From Cichorium intybus (taxonomy: Eukaryota > Streptophyta > Magnoliopsida > Asterales > Asteraceae), in assembly GCA_023525715.1 (NCBI GenBank), contig CM042010.1, positions 82,461,894 through 82,525,893 of the forward strand: a DNA stretch of 64,000 nucleotides, in the 5' to 3' direction. Under the pieces are notes generated by a model that had not been told where the DNA came from, made no database searches, and saw nothing but the letters and a program-made list of their open reading frames with translations. Numbering within the stretch: the first letter of the stretch is position 1; each line of letters starts with the position of its first letter. Below are positions 51,436-63,636 of the stretch, in pieces. The translations under genes and the position numbers were made by a program.

Positions 51436-52338
51436 ATTATTAATATATTTAAGTGTTAATATATTAATTAGAAACTATATTAATTAATTGAGATTTAATC
51501 AAGAATTAATTGGAATTAATTTAGTGATTAAATTAATTAATTAAAGTGCAGGGGCTGACTTGTAATTATTCAATAGTTGAATAACTGGCAAGAGATAAGC
51601 CAGGGGCCAAAAGTGGCGCCACCTTGGAGAGTTCTCTAGGGTTTGGCGAAAACCCTTCTAGGGTTTTAGAAGCCTGGTCCAAGTGACTTGCAGGCTTGCC
51701 CACTTGGGAGGCTCCTTTGGGTTTCAGGTGTAGCATGTGGAGGCTATAAAAGGAACCCCTTAGGCACTCCAAATTCACGCCATCTGTCTCTCTCAATCAC
51801 TCTACTGAATTGTCTTCTCCTTGCTTGGGTGTGACTTGCATTTGAGGCAGGATTCTTTTGCTGCTTGCTTGAAGGATCATAAGATCAAAGGTTGGTTTCC
51901 TAATTCATCTTTAGAATTGAATTGTATCGTTTAGGTTTTGAGTTCTAATCTTCATAGAAGAAAACATATATCAATATTAGGGTTGCATGTGAACCTTAGG
52001 AATTTTTGTGTTCATTGTTTGCATAGAAACCCTTGAGTGGTATCAAAGCTAGCTTGTTTTCTTGTGAATTGATTTGAACTGCATGTTTATTTTTTCCTTG
52101 AGTGTTTTTCGATGAACACCTCATGGAGAGAGGCCAAAATCGATGCCAAGGCTAGGGTTTCCTAACCCTAGCCGCCAACCCCCTTTAGTCCCCCTTGATT
52201 GCTTTATTTACTTGCCATAATTATGTGTTGTTATTTTTGGTAACAAGATCAATTAAAATAACTTGAACCCTTCTTGCTTGGCTTGTAATTTTCGAGAATC
52301 ATAGGACCTCCACAGATAAATTAATTTGGTAATCTGTA
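51215..52338 (+). mobile_element. 5' LTR and leader of another gag-only copia-like element
   Basis: The LTR at 51215-52036 starts TGTTGGATTAGG like the one at 20596; TATAAAA at 51745-51751; primer site TGGTATCAAAGC at 52038-52049. The leader is cut at 52338 by the element that follows. Possible left target duplication CAACT (51210-51214). Confidence 0.8.
51368..51433. repeat. (AT)n microsatellite in the LTR
   Basis: About 33 AT units, at the same LTR position as in 20596 and 27523. Confidence 0.97.
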
Positions 52339-54126
52339 TGTAAGACCCGTATCCTGATTATAACATATACTTAAAATAAGAGTGTTAGGAATTATATGAT
52401 TTTTGGTAGTTATAAAGCTAAGAAAAACTTTAGTTACACTTTCATATAAAATCAGCATTTTGTGTCGTTTTTAGAAAAATCATAATTAATTCTAGGAAAA
52501 TTGTTTGGACCTCAAACCAATGCACAAAGTTTACAAATTGAGTCTAGTACAATTACCAAAAATAATAGTAAGCTTGAAAATGAGATTATCTTTGGTAAAA
52601 AATGCAATCTTTACTGATTAGTTCGGAATTGACAGATTAGATAGTCTGTATTCAAAAATTCATAATAAATCATAGAAAAATCGTATAAATACGTAAAATA
52701 CATCCCTGGAAAGGTATTGAGATGAATTTTCTGAATATCAAATAAAAACGTGAATTTAATGGGTTTAAGATCGGCCAAACCAGTCTTGAACAGACTGATT
52801 CTAGAAGGCCTTTAATTTCAACAAAATTATATTATTAAAATCTTTTGTCAAAAGTGTCATGCCATTTTTTATTCAAGAATTCAAGTATAAATACCCCCCA
52901 AAACATCTCATAAACCACACCAACAAATCTCAATCCAATATATAGAGGTTTCTAAGCACTAGAGTGTAAGAAGTGAGCGGAAGGAAGCTCAAAAGCCTAG
53001 CGAAGAAGTTATAGGTTCCGACGACTGGTCATAAGGTAACTACAAACTTTTCTATAGCTTAATTAGGTATTGTAAAATAGTTTTTGTGTTAAGAAGTAGA
53101 ATATTTAATAAGTATAACATATGTTATATTATACTAATTTCTAACAATAGTAAACAAAAACCTTAAAATGTCGTTATTATAACAATTCGTAATTTCCGAA
53201 TATAATACCGATTGATTTACTTACGAGGACGGTGACTAGGCCGATTACTTGGGATCTGGTTGTTGGATTTTCCGAAAGGCTAAAATGCTGAAAGGATCCT
53301 GCCACCCCATCTAATCTTCTACCTGGCCGTTCTTTACTTGATAAATCATGGAGTATCATATTGGAATTATTGAAGGGTTTAATGATGCGACTATAATATA
53401 GTTAAGGATTAAGAAATGATAGATTTCTTATTATGTTAACAGTTAAAGTTGAAGGAAATACAAAGCCGAGAAAGATAAACGATATAGTCAACTATAATCA
53501 GGTGAGTCTTCTCACTATACTATAGGTGATATTGCATGCGTAGGAAGGAAGATATGTTAGACTAAGGTGATCTTACCTGTTATGATAATTGTATGAATTA
53601 TTGCTATGATAATGATTGTTTGTGGACGGAACGGGATAGCCCGCGAGCCAATAGGCGGAACGGGAATAGCCTGCGAGTCATTAGACGGAACGGGAGAAGC
53701 CTGCGAGCGATAAGACAAGAACGGGAATTGCCCGTGAGTCTTCAGCAGAACAGGGATAGCCCGCGAGTCTCACAGACATATGAATGGTTATGACGTGTTG
53801 TATGCTATGTGATGGATCGTATGGTATTTTGAGGAACTCACTAAGCTTCGTGCTTACCCTTTCCCTATATAAACTATTGTTTCAGGTACATCAGGTACCA
53901 TGGATGGCAAGGCATGACGTGTATACACTGTGCTGCTTCATTGGAGGACTGTTTTTGAATTAATATTCCGCTATATTGAGATTTCGTTAACTTCTGTTAA
54001 TCCTGGGGTGTTTTCATTAAACTTATAAGTTATGGAATTTTATGAAAATTAATTAAGTGGCTTTTCTTGTATTGAAGTTTTCGTTTAAATTTTTTTAAAT
54101 TTACCCTAAAATTTTGGGATGTTACA
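52339..54126 (+). repeat. 5' LTR, copy 1
   Basis: 1788 bp; TATAAATA at 52886-52893 marks the probable plus-strand promoter. Contains a minisatellite at 53624-53772. Confidence 0.9.
53624..53772. repeat. 30-bp minisatellite in the LTR
   Basis: Five copies of GGCGGAACGGGAATAGCC plus TGCGAGTCATTA with point changes; also present in copy 2 at 61592-61742. Confidence 0.85.
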
Positions 54127-54129
54127 AGT

Positions 54130-54141
54130 TGGTATCAGAGC
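54130..54141 (+). promoter_or_regulatory. Primer binding site, copy 1
   Basis: TGGTATCAGAGC, three bases after the LTR end; complementary to initiator Met tRNA. Confidence 0.9.
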
Positions 54142-55583
54142 ACAGCTTGAGAGAATCAGGCTCACTTAGTGAGTTCTGGACTCAAGTTGAGGCTTAAGAG
54201 TTTTATTAAAACATTTTTACGAAAGAAAGATGTTTTATGAAGGGTGAACTGAAGACACAGTGTGTACCGCCAGCCGATGCCAGTATGAGAAAAGGGTTAA
54301 GTATTTAATATTGTGGATGTTAAAAAAAAAACATATGGTATATGTTTGCTGAAATGCCTGGTAGAGATCACACATTGTTGTATTATTATCTGCTATTTGC
54401 TAATAGAACTGTATGCTAGTGCCGATAGGTTGTTAGAGATTTCCACTAAGTTGTATACAATATGGACTGAATAGTCATAGAATGAGTGAGTTGACCTTAT
54501 TGCATGTTCCTTGTTTGGTTGTTGCCTTAGGGAAGATTCTCTTATTTGAAAGACTGTTTAGTTCGATATTGTATACAACTACATTCGCGAAACAACCTGT
54601 CATCACTGGAGGAAGTTCCATCTTAGTTAGAATAGCAGGGTGAGGGTGGGATTCCAAGTATTCCTAGAAGGGTTGACATACGCCTTGTAAGGGCATATGT
54701 GTTAAAATTATCGGTGAGAAGCGAATTGGATATTTCGAGACGGGTCTTGGAACGAACATGGATAGGTGTGGAAGGTAGTAGTAGAGCTCCTACTATCGAA
54801 AGCACAGGATCCACGTTCGAGTCGGGAGTTCGTCACGAAGGATCCAAGGAGCTGAATATGTGAGTGTCTGGCATAATTAACTTAAATGCTAGTGTAATGT
54901 GGTAAACTTTTATCCATTCAATTTTTGAATGTTGATTGTGAGGTTCAGTAGGAACAATTAAGATGCGATCATACCAGTTTGGTTAGACCGATCATGCTTA
55001 AGTTAATTACTGAGATTAAAGACTGTTGAAAGGGAGAATGCCAAAATGCTATTGTGGTAGCTATTTTTCATGCAACTAATGGGCGCACAAGTCATACAGG
55101 GACTAGAGGATGTAAGGGTGAGTTTTCCAACTCACGGTCAAAGAGGTGCAAGCGGCGCCTGAGATGATAGCGGGTCGTGTGGGTTGAGAGTTTGGATCAC
55201 TCACTCGTGATTGAGGTAACTGACTATAGAGGTGTTGACTAGGGTCGCAAGCGGATGAGTAACATATGGTGGTTGATGTAAACATCTTTACATTATTGAA
55301 ACATGTTTATTGAGATAGTGTTTGCCCCGATGCAAGTTGTTGGCTGAGCAGAGTGGGCTTGTTTTTCGTTCGAGCGAGTAAGGGCTCGTAAAAAAAAATT
55401 ATAAATCGAATAAACAGACTTGGACTTTTGTCCAAGTGGGGGAGGAATACGAAATTAAGGGAACAACATGAATATTATATTGAATCGATGAAATTATTAT
55501 AATTATAGTAACATGTCAATATATTTAATTCATTACTACAACTTTATATTAATACATTAAGAAAAGTTTACAGAACTACTAAC
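54142..55583 (+). other. Non-coding 5' internal region, copy 1
   Basis: About 1.4 kb without a sustained frame, closely matched by 62109-63636 in copy 2. Copy 2 has about 88 extra bases at 63140-63228 that are missing here. Confidence 0.7.
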
Positions 55584-57199
55584 CTAAACTGAAGAATCAG
55601 AAGGAAGCGAAAAAAGATCTTCTACACTCCACTCTTTGTCATCAGTAGGTCGACTTGTACCTTCTTGAGAATTTGGAAGGGGTATGTATTTAGTTATTGG
55701 AGGAGGAGCTCCAAGGTGTGGGGTCTCGATAGGGTTGGAACCCGTAACCCCATGATTATGGGCTAAAAACTGACTCGTTTGGGGAGTGTGTAAGTAGGGA
55801 AGTGATGAGGAAGGGTTCCAATTCGGAACCAGTTGGGGGTAGCTATAAGGAGGAAACCAGGCTAGGTTACCTACAGAGCCTCCAAAATTCCCCTCACTCA
55901 CAGGCTCGAGTAAACCAGGATTAATACTACTCATACCAGAATTAGATGGCAGAGATTGCTGCTGTGTATGAGTTCTGGATGAAGTTTCCCCTTTTTCCAG
56001 AAATTTTCTTTTCTTATATTCAATCTTATGAGCAGCTTGTATCAGTTTCTTTGTGCCGTCTGTTAGACCCGATTGTGATCCTTCAATTATTGCTTCTTTC
56101 TCTCTTTTTAGGTTGGGTATTAAATCTTTCGATAATCCTGTTGCTCCACTAAACTCGTAACCAAATTCCTGTGACACAAATAACTTTAGTAATTACAACT
56201 TTACGATAAAAAAAAATGTAATTCCTTACCTCAACACGATCAATAAGAGTTTGCAGACTCGTAAGTTGTCGTTGGGGCCAATGATTGATACCTAATTCTC
56301 TACAGCGTTTTTTTAATTGTGTCGTTCCAATGTTGAGTTCTTCCGCAGCTTTCTCAATTGGTTCGTTAAAGTGTTCAGCTATTATTTCCCTACTTAATAA
56401 ATGTCTGAAACCCCTTCCACTGCCACCTGCTATGTTTTCTGAACTAGAAGGTTCAAATCTAATTGTATTGTTATCATTCTGGATCATTTGAACATGATCC
56501 TGATTTTTTGACCCAAAGATGGACATTGATTCATCAAAATTAGTGGCCTCTATCGGTAATAATTGTTGGTTTTCAACTAAAATACCAGGATTTTGAAATC
56601 CTTCTAGGTTCCTCTGAATCACCTGAAGGTGATTTTGATATTGAAAACCAACCCCAAGTTCGGGATTCATTTCAATATTGATGTTATGAGTTGTTTGTAA
56701 TTGACTTTCATTCTGAATGTCAGCCATGAATCCTTGATTCATGGGGGTAATCTCACTACTCGTTGAGGGTACATCGATGAATGGATTGTAGTCAGATAGA
56801 TCATCCACAAATGGGTCTACGAATAACAACTGTCAGATGATAAACAAAATTGAATATTCATAGAAGCAATCATTTAAAGAATTTAACCTGGTAGAAGGTA
56901 TGGAGTCTGATCAAGTGCAAAGTCTAATGATGCATGCACCGGATCTTCTGAGTTAATGTTCAACTCGGGAAAAATTTCCGGCTCACCGTGGAGTTGCTCT
57001 ATTGGTAGTATATCTGGAAGACTGTAACATAATTCAGAATCAAACAAAACATTAGAAATATAAACAAAATATGGATGATAGATGTCTAGAATGTTAAGTC
57101 ACCGAACTCTATTAAGAATTCTTGGTTTGAAGTACCCTCTCCTTGTGGAAAACCAGGTCCAGGGTTCGACAAATCGCCCATTGAAGATCTGTTTTCCAT
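55584..57199 (-). CDS. RWP-RK domain transcription factor, captured in a retrotransposon
   Basis: Four minus-strand exons, 57199-57103, 57013-56888, 56816-56230 and 56168-55584, join through GT-AG introns into 464 codons without a stop. Start: ATG at 57199, beginning MENRSSMGDLSNPG. The RWP-RK domain is at about residues 215-270: LLSREIIAEHF, EKAAEELNIGTTQLKKRCRE, LGINHWPQRQLTSL. The name motif RWPxRK reads HWPQRQ, so first Arg and last Lys differ. Upstream is acidic and Asn/Gln-rich; downstream is Pro/Ser-rich. The size and single domain without PB1 fit RKD-type proteins, nuclear DNA-binding regulators known in egg cells and embryos. A TATA box (plus 57297-57304) lies 98 bases upstream. The gene lies wholly inside the LTR element and antisense to it; a second copy lies at 63637-64000. 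Expression and function are unknown. Confidence 0.85.
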
Positions 57200-58076
57200 G
57201 ACTCGGCTTTAAATATGAGTTCGTTTATGAACAAACTAGTGATAAGAGAGGACGAGACTGAAAATGAATGTGGAAATGAATGATACTACATACCTGTATA
57301 TATAGTATCTTGCAGCTGGAACCGAAAGGTCACACGGAACTGAAAGGACACCTCACGTTTTAATTACCGAAATTCAAACTAACTACAGTAGATGCGACTT
57401 TTCACTACCCCAAGTGACATTTTTTCAAAATTCCCTGGTTGACTCTGGTGAGAACGAGATAATAAAGAGACTCTTGAAATAAAACAAAATTTTATGTCTC
57501 CATATAATGGAAATAGTTTAAAGAGTGTTCAGTACTTCAAAGAAAAAAAAAAAGAACTTACGAAAGATGATGTAAATTTTATATTTTTCGGTGAAACAAA
57601 ATTTTTTGGAGATTTTACAAATATAGAATTATTTAGCCAAAAAGTATTTAAAAGAAAATATTGAATTGAGACAAATGTGTGTTGAAATATGAGAATTCAT
57701 ATAAATACGAAATAGTGTTAAAAATTAGGTGTTGCAAGTTAACTAGGTTAACTATGTATACATGAAGATTAGAAAGTACTAAATATGTACTGTAGAAAGT
57801 AGCCGGTCAAGTTGATGTGTGGGACTGTGAGAAACAGTTAGAGTTTTACATCTAGAGTAACTAGAAGAAAAGAAGTATGGAGTGAATGATAATAATAAGA
57901 CCTTAAGCATTATTACAGAGGCATGTGAAAGTTGAAGGGAAAGATAATGAAACCTTGTAAAGGTTCGACAATAAGATGAGGAGGATTTTTGAAGAACATA
58001 AGGACTCGATGGGAATTACATAGAGGCGTTCGAGAATGCGGATTTCGGGACGAAATCCAAATAAGTGGGGGAGACT
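57200..58076. promoter_or_regulatory. Putative RWP-RK promoter and 3' internal region of copy 1
   Basis: The minus-strand TATATATA at 57297-57304 lies about 100 bases upstream of the gene start. The rest is non-coding up to the polypurine tract at about 58062-58075 (AAGTGGGGGAGAC), where plus-strand DNA synthesis would be primed. Confidence 0.5.
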
Positions 58077-58838
58077 TGTAAGACCCGTATCCTGATTATA
58101 ACATATACTTAAAATAAGAGTGTTAGGAATTATATGATTTTTGGTAGTTATAAAGCTAAGAAAAACTTTAGTTACACTTTCATATAAAATCAGCATTTTG
58201 TGTCGTTTTTAGAAAAATCATAATTAATTCTAGGAAAATTGTTTGGACCTCAAACCAATGCACAAAGTTTACAAATTGAGTCTAGTACAATTACCAAAAA
58301 TAATAGTAAGCTTGAAAATGAGATTATCTTTGGTAAAAAATGCAATCTTTACTGATTAGTTCGGAATTGACAGATTAGATAGTCTGTATTCAAAAATTCA
58401 TAATAAATCATAGAAAAATCGTATAAATACGTAAAATACATCCCTGGAAAGGTATTGAGATGAATTTTCTGAATATCAAATAAAAACGTGAATTTAATGT
58501 GTTTAAGATCGGCTAAACCAGTCTTGAACAGACTGATTCTAGAAGGCCTTTAATTTCAACAAAATTATATTATTAAAATATTTTGTCAAAAGTGTCATGC
58601 CATTTTTTATTCAAGAATTCAAGTATAAATACCCCCCAAAACATCTCATAAACCACACCAACAAATCTCAATCCAATATATAGAGGTTTCTAAGCACTAG
58701 AGTGTAAGAAGTGAGCGGAAGGAAGCTCAAAAGCCTAGCGAAGAAGTTATAGGTTCCGACGACTGGTCATAAGGTAACTACAAACTTTTCTATAGCTTAA
58801 TTAGGTATTGTAAAATAGTTTTTGTGTTAAGAAGTAGA
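58077..58838 (+). repeat. 3' LTR of copy 1 (truncated)
   Basis: Matches 52339-53100 with three substitutions and no indel, then stops at AAGAAGTAGA where unrelated sequence begins. Confidence 0.9.
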
Positions 58839-60307
58839 TAATATTATAAATCTACACCCCATATTTGAAAAAACAAAATCTTCACCAAACTTTGAATTCA
58901 AAATTTACCTAACAGTCACTACCCAGAAACACCAAGCTAAAAGCTAAAACAACTATACTAATATTGAAAGTAAAGTGAAAAACATAAAAATACCACAAAC
59001 GGTTGCTGGAATCTCGAAACTTGAGTCAAAGTCGCCGTAAGTCCACCTTAGGGTCTGATCTTCGCCTCCAGAATTCGACCTAAAAGCCTCTATTTATAGT
59101 TGTGGAAAATTAGACCCCGCGACGTATAAGGCCTCTAGCCGCGTTGCGCGTAGATACTTATCCCCGTTTTTTCGTCATTTGAATTCTCTTCACCGCCTTA
59201 CTTTTGACGTGGCGCTTCGCGCATGGCTTCATTCCCGCGGCGTGCATGTTTATTCGACTGATTTTGACTTTATCCTCAAAACGTCTTCAATTGTCCGTAT
59301 TTAGCCCCTGATTGTAACATTTCTTTGTAAACATGCACTAGCACAAAAAGTGAGAAATACCAATGCATATATGATATATTTTCATCATGAATAGGGCCTA
59401 ACAACGACTAAAATACTTGATATTAGTAGGTGTTGTCAAACACCCCACACTTTTGCCTTGCTTTTCCCCAAGCAAGAGAGTTTTTAACAAATTTTAACGA
59501 AGACTCAAACAATTTTTGAACGTGTTCAATTTCAAAGCTTATTGTCTCTAGAGTTAGATTGAAATAGTTTTTGCAAACATAACCATAATATCCTTTGGAA
59601 TTTATGACTTTCTAAAGAACCCTTGATTACAAATTTTCTGTCCACGGTGAAGTGTACGTACTCATTCGGATTCTAAAGGCCATTAAAGAACTATCCATGA
59701 CTTTCGTTTCAAAATTACAATCCATTAAAAGATTTTGGAAAATTGCTAAGAATTTTTAAAATTGATCATTTCCCGCAAAAATTTCAAAAATAGTCTTTCG
59801 ACCGTCCATACCCCACACTTAAAACCGTACAACATCCCTGTCGTACAAAATTATTTCAAAACAAGGGAAAAAGCGTTACCCCTTAAACGGTTGACTGCCT
59901 GATGGAACTTGGTTGTCATAGAAATAAAGACACGAACATCTCACGCTTCAGAATTCCAGGAGTTGTGGCGCAACAGTAAACACGCCGGGAAATGTCAAGT
60001 GAGGGGGCACAATGACCCCACACTTGCATGAAACAACTCCTCGGTAGATTCCTCATTTGGTATTCACATGCAATACTCACAAACACATTAAATGTAAAAA
60101 GAAACAAACAACTAAAACATAAACACAGTACAGAAATATAAAAAGTGTCATAAGTTTGGTACAATATCTCCAAAAAATGAACAAAAAATACGTCAATCAT
60201 TCTGGAGTGCCCTGGAAGGACCCGCCTCATCATCATGGGCTCTGGTTGGGAAGGGTCGTGGGTGTCGTCCAGACTGGGAGGCCGTATCCAGTAATACCTC
60301 CCCGATC
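58839..60307 (-). mobile_element. Minus-strand Ty3/gypsy remnant (LTR part and 3' internal end)
   Basis: On the minus strand GCTTGGGGAAAAGCAAGGC followed by AAAAGTGTGGGG (plus about 59450-59480) is the text found after pol in Athila/Tat-type Ty3 elements. An LTR-like part with CTATAAATAGAGGC (plus about 59086-59099) lies beyond it. The frames seen (for example 59916-60236) are not recognised. It is cut on the right by copy 2 at 60308. Confidence 0.5.
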
Positions 60308-62093
60308 TGTAAGACCCGTATCCTGATTATAACATATACTTAAAATAAGAGTGTTAGGAATTATATGATCATTGGTAGTTATAAAGCTAAGAAAAACTTT
60401 AGTTACAATTTCATATGAAAATCAGCATTTTGTGTCGTTTTTAGAAAAATCATAATTAGTTATAGAAAAATCGTTTGGACCTCAAACCAGTGCACAAAGT
60501 TTACAAATTGAGTCTAGTACAATTACCAAAAATAATAGTAAGCTTGAAAATGACATTATCTATGGTAAAAAATGCAATCTTTACTGATTAGTTCGAAATT
60601 GACAGATTAGATAGTCTGTTTTCAAAAATTCATAATAAATCATAGAAAAATCGTATAAATACATAAAATACATCCCTGGAAAGGTATTGATATAAATTTC
60701 TGGAATATCAAATAAAAACGTGAATTTCATGGGTTTAAAGTCGGATAAACCAGTCTTGAACAGACTGATTCTAGAAGGTATTAATTTCAACAAAGTTATA
60801 TTATTAAAATCTTTTGTCAAAAGTGTCATGCCATTTTTTATTCAAGAATTCAAGTATAAATACCCCTCAAAACATCTCATAAACCACACAACTAAATCTC
60901 AATCCAATATATAGAGGTTTCTAAGCACTAGAGTGTAAGCAAGTGAGCGGAAGGAAACTTAAAAGCCTAACGAAGGAGTTATAGATCTCGACGACTGGTC
61001 ATAAGGTAACTACAAACCTTTCTATAGCTTAATTAGGTATTGTAAAATAGTTTTTGTTAAGAAGTAGAATATTTAATAAGTATAGCATATGTTATATTAT
61101 ACTAATTTCTAACAATAGTAAACAAAAACCTTAAAATGTCGTTATTATAACAATTCGTAATTTCCGAAAATAATACCGATTGATTTACTTACGAGGACGG
61201 TGACTAGGCTGATTACTTGGGATCTGGTTGTTGGATTTTCCGAAAGGCTAAAATGCTGAAAGGATCCTGCCACCCCATCTAGTCTTCTACCTGGCCGTTC
61301 TTTACTTGATAAATCATGGAGTATCATATTGGAATTATTGAAGGGTTTAATGATGCGACTATAATATAGTTAATGATTAAGAAATGATAGATTTCTTATT
61401 ATGTTAACAGTTAAAGTTGAAGGAAATACAAAGCCGAGAAAGATGAACGATATAGTCAACTATAATCAGGTGAGTCTTCTCACTATACTATAGGTGATAT
61501 TGCATGCATAGGAAGGAAGATATGTTAGACTAAGGTGATCTTACCTGTTATGATAATTGTATGAATTATTGCTATGATAATGATTGTTTGTGGACGGAAC
61601 GGGATAGCCCGCAAGCCAATAGGCGGAACGGGAATAGCCTGCGAGTCATTAGACGGAACGGGAAAAGCCTGCGAGCGATAAGACAGAACGGGAACTGCCC
61701 GTGAGTCTTCAGGCGGAACAGGGATAGCCCGTGAGTCTCACAGACATATGAATGGTTATTGTGTGTTGTATGTTATGTGATGGATCGTATGGTATTTTGA
61801 GGAACTCACTAAGCTTCATGCTTACCCTTTCCCTATATAAACTACTGTTTTAGGTACATCAGGTACCATGGATGGCAAGGCGTGACGTGTATACACTGTG
61901 CTGCTTCATTGGAGGACTGTTTTTGAATGGAAGTTCCGCTATGTTGTGGTTTCATTAACTTTTGTTAATCCTGGGATGTTTCATTAAACTTATAAGTTAT
62001 GGAATTTTATGAAAATTAATTAAGTGAATTTTCTTATATTGAAGTTTTCGTTTAAATTTTTTTAAATTTACTCAAAAATTTTGGGATGTTACA
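60308..62093 (+). repeat. 5' LTR, copy 2
   Basis: Same ends as copy 1 (TGTAAGACCCG, GGATGTTACA), with the 30-bp minisatellite at 61592-61742. Confidence 0.9.
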
Positions 62094-62096
62094 AGT

Positions 62097-62108
62097 TGGT
62101 ATCAGAGC
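62097..62108 (+). promoter_or_regulatory. Primer binding site, copy 2
   Basis: TGGTATCAGAGC, three bases after the LTR. Confidence 0.9.
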
Positions 62109-63636
62109 ACAGCTTGAGAGAATCAGGCTCACTTAGTGAGTTCTGGACTCAAGTTGAGGCTTAAGAGTTTTATTAAAACATTTTTACGAAAGAAAGATGT
62201 TTTATGAGGGGTGAACTGAAGACACAGTGTGTACCGCCAGCCGACGCCAGTATGAGAAAAGGGTTAAGTATTTAATATTGTGGATGTTAAAAAAAACATA
62301 TGGTATATGTTTACTGAAATGCCTCGTAGAGATCACACATTGTTGTATTATTATCTGCTATTTGCTAATAGAACTGTATGCTAGTGCCGATAGGTTGCTT
62401 AGAGATTTCCACTAAGTTGTATACAATATGGACTGAATAGTCATAAAATGTGTGAGTTGACCTTATTGCATGTTCCTTGTTTGGTTGTTGCCTTAGGGAA
62501 GATTCTCTTATTTGAAAGACTGTTTAGTTTGATATTGTATACAATTACGTTCGCGAAACAATCTATCATAACTGGAGGAAGTTCCTTCTTAGTTAGAATA
62601 GCAGGGTGGGGGTGGGATTCCAAGTATTCCTAGAAGGGTTGACATATGCCTTGTAAGGGCATATGTGTTAAAATTATCGGTGAGAAGCGAATTGGATATT
62701 TTGAGACGGGTCTTGGAACGAACATGGATAGGTGTGGAAGGTAGTAGTAGAGCTCCTACTATCGAAAGCACAGGATCTGCGTTTGAGTCGGGAGTTCGTC
62801 ACGAAGGATCCAAGGAGCTGAGTATGTGAGTGTCTAGCATAGTCGACTTAAATGCTAGTGTAATGTGGTAAACCTTTATCCATTCGATTTTTGAATGTTG
62901 ATTGTGAGGATTAGTAGGAACAATTAAGATGTGATCATACCAGTTTGGTTGGACCAATCATGCTTAAGTTGATTACTGAGCTTAAAGACTGTTGAAATGG
63001 AGAATGTCAATGTGCTATTGTGGTAGCTATTTTTCATGCAACTAATGGGCGCACAAGTTAGACAGGGACTAGAGGATGCAAGGGTGAGTTTTCCAACTCA
63101 CTGTCAAAGAGGTGCAAGCGGGGCCTGAGATGATAGCGGGTATTTTTGAGTCGACTCTGTACATTCCTAGTGCTGTGTAATAGTGGGGCTACCTACCTTT
63201 GTATTGATCTTGCTTGAGTGATTGATCAGGTCGTGTGGGTTGAGAGTCTGGATCACTCGCTCGTGATTGAGGTAACTGACCATAGAGGTGTTGACTAGGG
63301 TCGCAAGCGGATGAGTAACATATGGTGGTTGATGTAAACGTCTTTACATTATGGAAACATGTTTATTGAGATGGTGTTTGCCCCTGATGCAAGTTGTTGG
63401 CTGAGCAGAGTGGGCTTGGTTTTTGTTCGAGAGTAAGGGCTCATAAAAAAATTATAAATCGAATAAACAGACTTGGACTTTAGTCCAAGTGGGGAAGAAA
63501 TACGAAATTAAGGGAACAACATGAATATTATATTGAATCGATGAAATTATTAAAATTATAGTAACACGTCAATATATTTAATTCATTACTACAACTTTAT
63601 ATTAATACATTAAGAAAAGTTTACAGAACTACTAAC
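62109..63636 (+). other. Non-coding 5' internal region, copy 2
   Basis: Counterpart of 54142-55583; no sustained frame. Confidence 0.7.

Larger units (their letters stand above)
52339..58838 (+). mobile_element. Non-autonomous LTR retrotransposon carrying an antisense RWP-RK gene (copy 1)
   Basis: 5' LTR 52339-54126 (TGTAAGACCCG to GGATGTTACA), primer site TGGTATCAGAGC at 54130-54141, internal region 54142-58076, polypurine tract AAGTGGGGGAGAC and 3' LTR from 58077, truncated at 58838. The 762 aligned LTR bases differ at 3 positions by eye, so the insertion is recent. The internal region has no gag or pol; its only gene is the minus-strand RWP-RK gene. The long LTR starting TGTAAGACCC suggests a Ty3-type parent. 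Movement would need enzymes from another element. Confidence 0.88.

Noticed and set aside
55584..57199. RWP-RK gene as an ordinary host gene that happened to be flanked by LTRs
   Set aside because: The same gene end occurs in copy 2 at the same internal position and orientation, with the same LTR and leader, so it travels with the element.
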